Part shown: positions 16,369 to 19,160 of the stretch, piece after piece
How the letters are laid out: the number at the start of each line of letters is the position of its first letter
How positions within the stretch are numbered: the stretch's first letter is position 1
Notes under the pieces: generated by a model
Databases searched by the model: none
Told to the model about the DNA's origin: nothing
What the model saw: only the letters and a program-made list of their open reading frames with translations
Assembly: GCA_007125415.1 (NCBI GenBank)
Contig: SLDH01000036.1
Coordinates: 1-19,160 of the forward strand
Length of the DNA stretch: 19,160 bases
Direction: 5' to 3'
Source of the DNA: Roseovarius sp.
GTDB taxonomy: Bacteria; Pseudomonadota; Alphaproteobacteria; Rhodobacterales; Rhodobacteraceae
Program-made: the position numbers and the translations under genes

Positions 16369-17595
16369 TCAGCCCTTCAGCCGTTTGTCCCGCGTGGCGA
16401 GCAGCTTCAGCCGCAGCGCGTTGAGCTGGATGAAGCCGGCAGCATCTTTCTGATCATAGGCGCCGGCATCCTCCTCGAAGGTCACATGGGCTTCGGAATA
16501 AAGCGAATGGTCCGACCAGCGCCCCACCGTTCGTGCTGAGCCCTTGTAAAGTTTGAGGCGCACCGTGCCGGTGACATGGGCTTGCGAATGATCGATCGCG
16601 GCCTGCAGCATCTCGCGCTCGGGGCTGTACCAGAAGCCGTTATAGATCAGTTCCGCATAGCGCGGCATCAGCTCATCCTTCAGATGCATCGCACCGCGAT
16701 CCATCGTGATGCTCTCCATTGCGCGATGCGCTTCGAGAAGGATGGTGCCTCCGGGTGTTTCATAGATCCCGCGGGACTTCATGCCGACAAAACGCCCTTC
16801 GACCAGATCGAGCCGCCCGATCCCGTGTTTTCCGCCCAGTTCATTGAGCCGGGTGAGCAGGCTGGCCGGGCTCAGCGCCTCGCCGTCGATGGCCACAGGG
16901 TCCCCACGCTCGAAAGTGATTTCGACGAATTCGGGGCTATCGGGCGCATCCTCGGGGTGTACGGTGCGCTGATAGACATAATCGGGCGCGGCCTCGGCCG
17001 GATCCTCCAGCACCTTTCCTTCCGATGAGGTGTGCAGCAGGTTGGCATCCACCGAAAAGGGCGCTTCGCCGCGCTTGTCCTTGGCGATGGGAATCTGGTT
17101 TTTCTCGGCAAAATCCAGCAGCTTTGTGCGGCTCGTCAGGTCCCATTCACGCCAGGGCGCGATTACCTTGATATCGGGGTTGAGCGCGTAAGCGGCCAGT
17201 TCGAAACGGACCTGATCATTGCCCTTGCCGGTAGCGCCGTGGGCCACGGCATCAGCGCCGGTTGCGGCGGCGATTTCAATCAGGCGTTTTGAGATGAGCG
17301 GGCGGGCGATGGAGGTACCCAGAAGGTAAAGCCCCTCATAGACCGCATTGGCGCGAAACATCGGAAAGACGAAATCGCGCACGAATTCTTCGCGAACATC
17401 TTCGATATGGATGTTTTCCGGTTTGATCCCCAGAAGCTCGGCTTTCTCGCGGGCTGGATCAAGCTCTTCGCCCTGGCCTAGATCGGCGGTGAAGGTCACA
17501 ACCTCACATCCATATTCCGTCTGCAGCCACTTCAGTATGATGGATGTGTCCAGACCGCCGGAATAGGCCAGAACAACTTTCTTTGGTGCAGACAT
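16369..17595 (-). CDS. argG: Argininosuccinate synthase
   Basis: ArgG joins citrulline and aspartate using ATP to make argininosuccinate in arginine synthesis. It is full length (408 residues). The N-type ATP pyrophosphatase loop is AYSGGLDTS (10-18). Further family stretches are [23 protein letters not shown], the citrulline/aspartate-site region around [11 protein letters not shown], and [17 protein letters not shown]. The ATG is preceded by a perfect Shine-Dalgarno AAGGAGG (17602-17608) with a 6-base spacer, the best ribosome-binding site in the window, suggesting high translation. It is transcribed alone, divergently from ilvA. Confidence 0.98.
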   Translation of the reverse strand: MSAPKKVVLAYSGGLDTSIILKWLQTEYGCEVVTFTADLGQGEELDPAREKAELLGIKPENIHIEDVREEFVRDFVFPMFRANAVYEGLYLLGTSIARPLISKRLIEIAAATGADAVAHGATGKGNDQVRFELAAYALNPDIKVIAPWREWDLTSRTKLLDFAEKNQIPIAKDKRGEAPFSVDANLLHTSSEGKVLEDPAEAAPDYVYQRTVHPEDAPDSPEFVEITFERGDPVAIDGEALSPASLLTRLNELGGKHGIGRLDLVEGRFVGMKSRGIYETPGGTILLEAHRAMESITMDRGAMHLKDELMPRYAELIYNGFWYSPEREMLQAAIDHSQAHVTGTVRLKLYKGSARTVGRWSDHSLYSEAHVTFEEDAGAYDQKDAAGFIQLNALRLKLLATRDKRLKG

Positions 17596-17601
17596 GGAGC
17601 G

Positions 17602-17608
17602 CCTCCTT
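17602..17608 (-). promoter_or_regulatory. Perfect Shine-Dalgarno AAGGAGG of argG
   Basis: This is the full complement to the 16S rRNA 3' end, six bases before the argG ATG. Confidence 0.8.
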
Positions 17609-17648
17609 GTGAATAACGGCTTGGCGCTTATCGCCTTTTGCAGCGCCC

Positions 17649-17669
17649 CGCAAGATAGGCATCCTTGCG
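17649..17669. promoter_or_regulatory. Inverted repeat in the argG-ilvA divergent region
   Basis: CGCAAG (17649-17654) and CTTGCG (17664-17669) form a perfect 6-base inverted repeat around 9 bases, between the divergent starts of argG and ilvA. It could be an operator shared by the two amino-acid genes. The factor is unknown and I could not place convincing -35/-10 boxes around it. Confidence 0.3.
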
Positions 17670-17715
17670 TTCGCCAGGGTTGCGTCGGTCGTCAAACCGC
17701 GTAAAGGCTGATCTC

Positions 17716-18954
17716 ATGACAGACTTCCAAGCCTCCGCTCGCCAAGCCGAAGCCGCGATGCGCGCCGTTTTCGAGGAAACGCCGCTCCAGCGGAATGATC
17801 ACCTTTCCGAACGCTATGAGGCGGAGATTTATCTCAAGCGGGAAGACCTCACTCCCGTCAGGTCCTACAAGCTGCGTGGGGCCTTCAACGCCATGCGCAA
17901 GCACCTCGCTGCGCATCCCGAGGCGACACAATTCGTCTGCGCCAGTGCCGGCAACCATGCTCAGGGCGTCGCTTTCATGTGCCGCCATTTCGGCGTGAAA
18001 GGCGTTGTCTTCATGCCGGTGACGACACCACAACAGAAAATCCTGAAGACGCAGACGTTCGGGGGCGATGCGATCTCTATTCGATTGATCGGGGATTATT
18101 TCGATGACACGCTTGCTGCGGCCCAGGCCTATTGCGCCGACACGCAGGGGTATTTCCTGTCGCCCTTCGATGATGCGGATGTGATCGAGGGGCAAGCCTC
18201 GGTCGGTGTGGAGATCGAAAGGGCGATGGGAGATCTGCCCGATTACATCATCATGCCGGTCGGTGGTGGCGGCTTGTCTGCCGGTGTGTGCGGCTATATC
18301 GGCGATCGCGGCAAGATCATCCTTGTGGAGCCGAAGGGAGGCGCGAGCTTGCTAGCCGCCCTGAAAGCGGGTGCCCCGGTGCGTCTGCCGCATGTCGACA
18401 CATTCGCTGATGGCGCGGCGGTTGCGCAAATCGGGTCAAAGCCGTTCGAACGGCTTTCGGCGATCTCGCCCAGCCAGTTGAAGACCGTCTCCGAAGACCG
18501 TCTTTGTACGACCATGCTCGAGTTTCTGAATGTCGAGGGCATTGTGCTTGAGCCGGCTGGTGCATTGTCGGTGGATGCTCTGAAGGATATCGCCGGAGAA
18601 ATTCGGGGGAAGACAGTGGTATGTGTCACCACCGGGGGCAATTTCGATTTCGAGCGGCTGCCGGAGGTGAAGGAGCGTGCGCTGCGCTCTTCGGGTCTGA
18701 AGAAGTACTTCATTCTCCGGCTGCCACAGCGGCCCGGCGCGCTCCGGGATTTTCTCGACAGCCTCGGCCCGGATGATGACATCGCCCGTTTCGAATATCT
18801 CAAGAAATCCGCGCGCAACTTCGGCTCTGTTCTGATCGGTATCGAAACGAAAGCCACGGAGAACTTCGAGCGGCTTTTCTCACAGCTCGACGAGGGGGGC
18901 TTCGAGTATCGCGACATCACCGATGACAAGGTACTCGCGGAATTTCTGATCTGA
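17716..18954 (+). CDS. ilvA: Threonine ammonia-lyase (threonine dehydratase)
   Basis: IlvA deaminates threonine to 2-oxobutanoate, the first step to isoleucine. From ATG 17716 (AAAGG 8 bases upstream) the protein has 412 residues. The PLP lysine is Lys-52 in SYKLRGAFN. Other motifs are SAGNHAQG (77-84), the phosphate-binding glycine loop VGGGGLSAG (182-190) and TTGGN (305-309). A C-terminal regulatory domain of about 85 residues begins at YFILRLPQRPGALRDFL (331-347), an ACT-like half. This is the shorter biosynthetic type with a single regulatory domain, as in B. subtilis and Corynebacterium, rather than the two-domain E. coli form; isoleucine feedback is likely but not certain. The open frame extends 17 codons upstream without family character. 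Confidence 0.94.
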   Translation: MTDFQASARQAEAAMRAVFEETPLQRNDHLSERYEAEIYLKREDLTPVRSYKLRGAFNAMRKHLAAHPEATQFVCASAGNHAQGVAFMCRHFGVKGVVFMPVTTPQQKILKTQTFGGDAISIRLIGDYFDDTLAAAQAYCADTQGYFLSPFDDADVIEGQASVGVEIERAMGDLPDYIIMPVGGGGLSAGVCGYIGDRGKIILVEPKGGASLLAALKAGAPVRLPHVDTFADGAAVAQIGSKPFERLSAISPSQLKTVSEDRLCTTMLEFLNVEGIVLEPAGALSVDALKDIAGEIRGKTVVCVTTGGNFDFERLPEVKERALRSSGLKKYFILRLPQRPGALRDFLDSLGPDDDIARFEYLKKSARNFGSVLIGIETKATENFERLFSQLDEGGFEYRDITDDKVLAEFLI

Positions 18955-18964
18955 CACTGCGGTA

Positions 18965-19160
18965 TCAGGCGCATCGCGCGGCAAGCTCCTGGGGCATCCT
19001 CGCCAGAAACTCGGATTTCGATTTATCATAGACCTTGGCGAGGTCGCAAAGATCGATCTGGTCGAAATCATGTTTTGCTGCCGCTGTCTCGCCAGCCTGG
19101 CAAAGCGCGGCGAAGGCACTGAATCCGAGATTGAGCGCGCTTCCCTTCAGAAAGTGCAAT
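18965..19160 (-). CDS. Hpt (histidine phosphotransfer) domain protein, C-terminal part (partial)
   Basis: The frame runs off the right edge of the window; 64 residues to the stop are present. Near its beginning is HFLKGSALNLGF, matching the Hpt motif H-x-x-K-G-S/A-x-x-x-x-G that carries the phosphorylated His. A helical stretch with LCQAGE follows, as in the four-helix Hpt bundle. Such proteins relay phosphate between response-regulator receivers in multistep two-component systems. The gene could be a small stand-alone Hpt protein. The TTG at the edge is an internal Leu, not a start. The partner regulator is not visible. The stop lies 10 bases from the ilvA stop on the other strand. Confidence 0.7.
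   Translation of the reverse strand, partial: LHFLKGSALNLGFSAFAALCQAGETAAAKHDFDQIDLCDLAKVYDKSKSEFLARMPQELAARCA

Noticed and set aside
17665..17715. 17-codon upstream extension of ilvA
   Set aside because: It lacks family similarity, and the ATG at 17716 has a good Shine-Dalgarno; the extension is chance open frame in the intergenic region.

Overview
The window is a continuous stretch of alphaproteobacterial chromosome. The gene order (end of hemJ, rho, mnmE, mnmG, rsmG, parA, parB, then hemW, rdgB, rph, hrcA, grpE) and the character of the Rho, MnmE and MutS proteins look most like Rhodobacterales. That placement comes from memory of the families, not from a search. The replication origin is probably not far away, because the parAB locus and two perfect parS centromere sites lie inside the window. 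I see no mobile element, phage gene, tRNA, rRNA or CRISPR array. No gene-free stretch exceeds about 150 bases.

Layout. Bases 1-6968 read rightward: the tail of HemJ, Rho, the tRNA-modification partners MnmE and MnmG, the 16S rRNA methyltransferase RsmG, and the segregation proteins ParA and ParB. The last four genes overlap or sit very close together. One parS sits on the start codon of mnmG and the other lies inside the first codons of rsmG. Bases 6965-9429 read leftward as a tight rph-rdgB-hemW operon (tRNA 3' processing, nucleotide-pool sanitation, heme chaperone). A divergent promoter region then leads rightward into hrcA-grpE, a heat-shock repressor and the DnaK nucleotide exchange factor. 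mutS and a signal-peptide-bearing msrA read leftward. A second divergent region leads rightward into a translationally coupled pair: a class IV PLP aminotransferase and a small sulfotransferase-fold protein. argG reads leftward, ilvA reads rightward from a third divergent region, and the window ends in the C-terminal part of a leftward Hpt (histidine phosphotransfer) protein.

How it works together. The left third is the classic translation-quality and chromosome-segregation cluster, where ParB bound at parS touches the coding regions of its own upstream operon. The middle is housekeeping for RNA processing, nucleotide hygiene, heme trafficking, heat shock and mismatch repair. The right third is amino-acid metabolism (argG, ilvA, the aminotransferase), with one poorly understood pair. 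The most unusual points are the two parS sites built into coding starts in two different reading frames, the aminotransferase-sulfotransferase pair, a non-canonical G4 motif in MnmE, and four convergent gene junctions with no room for ordinary intrinsic terminators. Nothing here is clearly a new defence or mobile system. Most of the window is conserved core genome.
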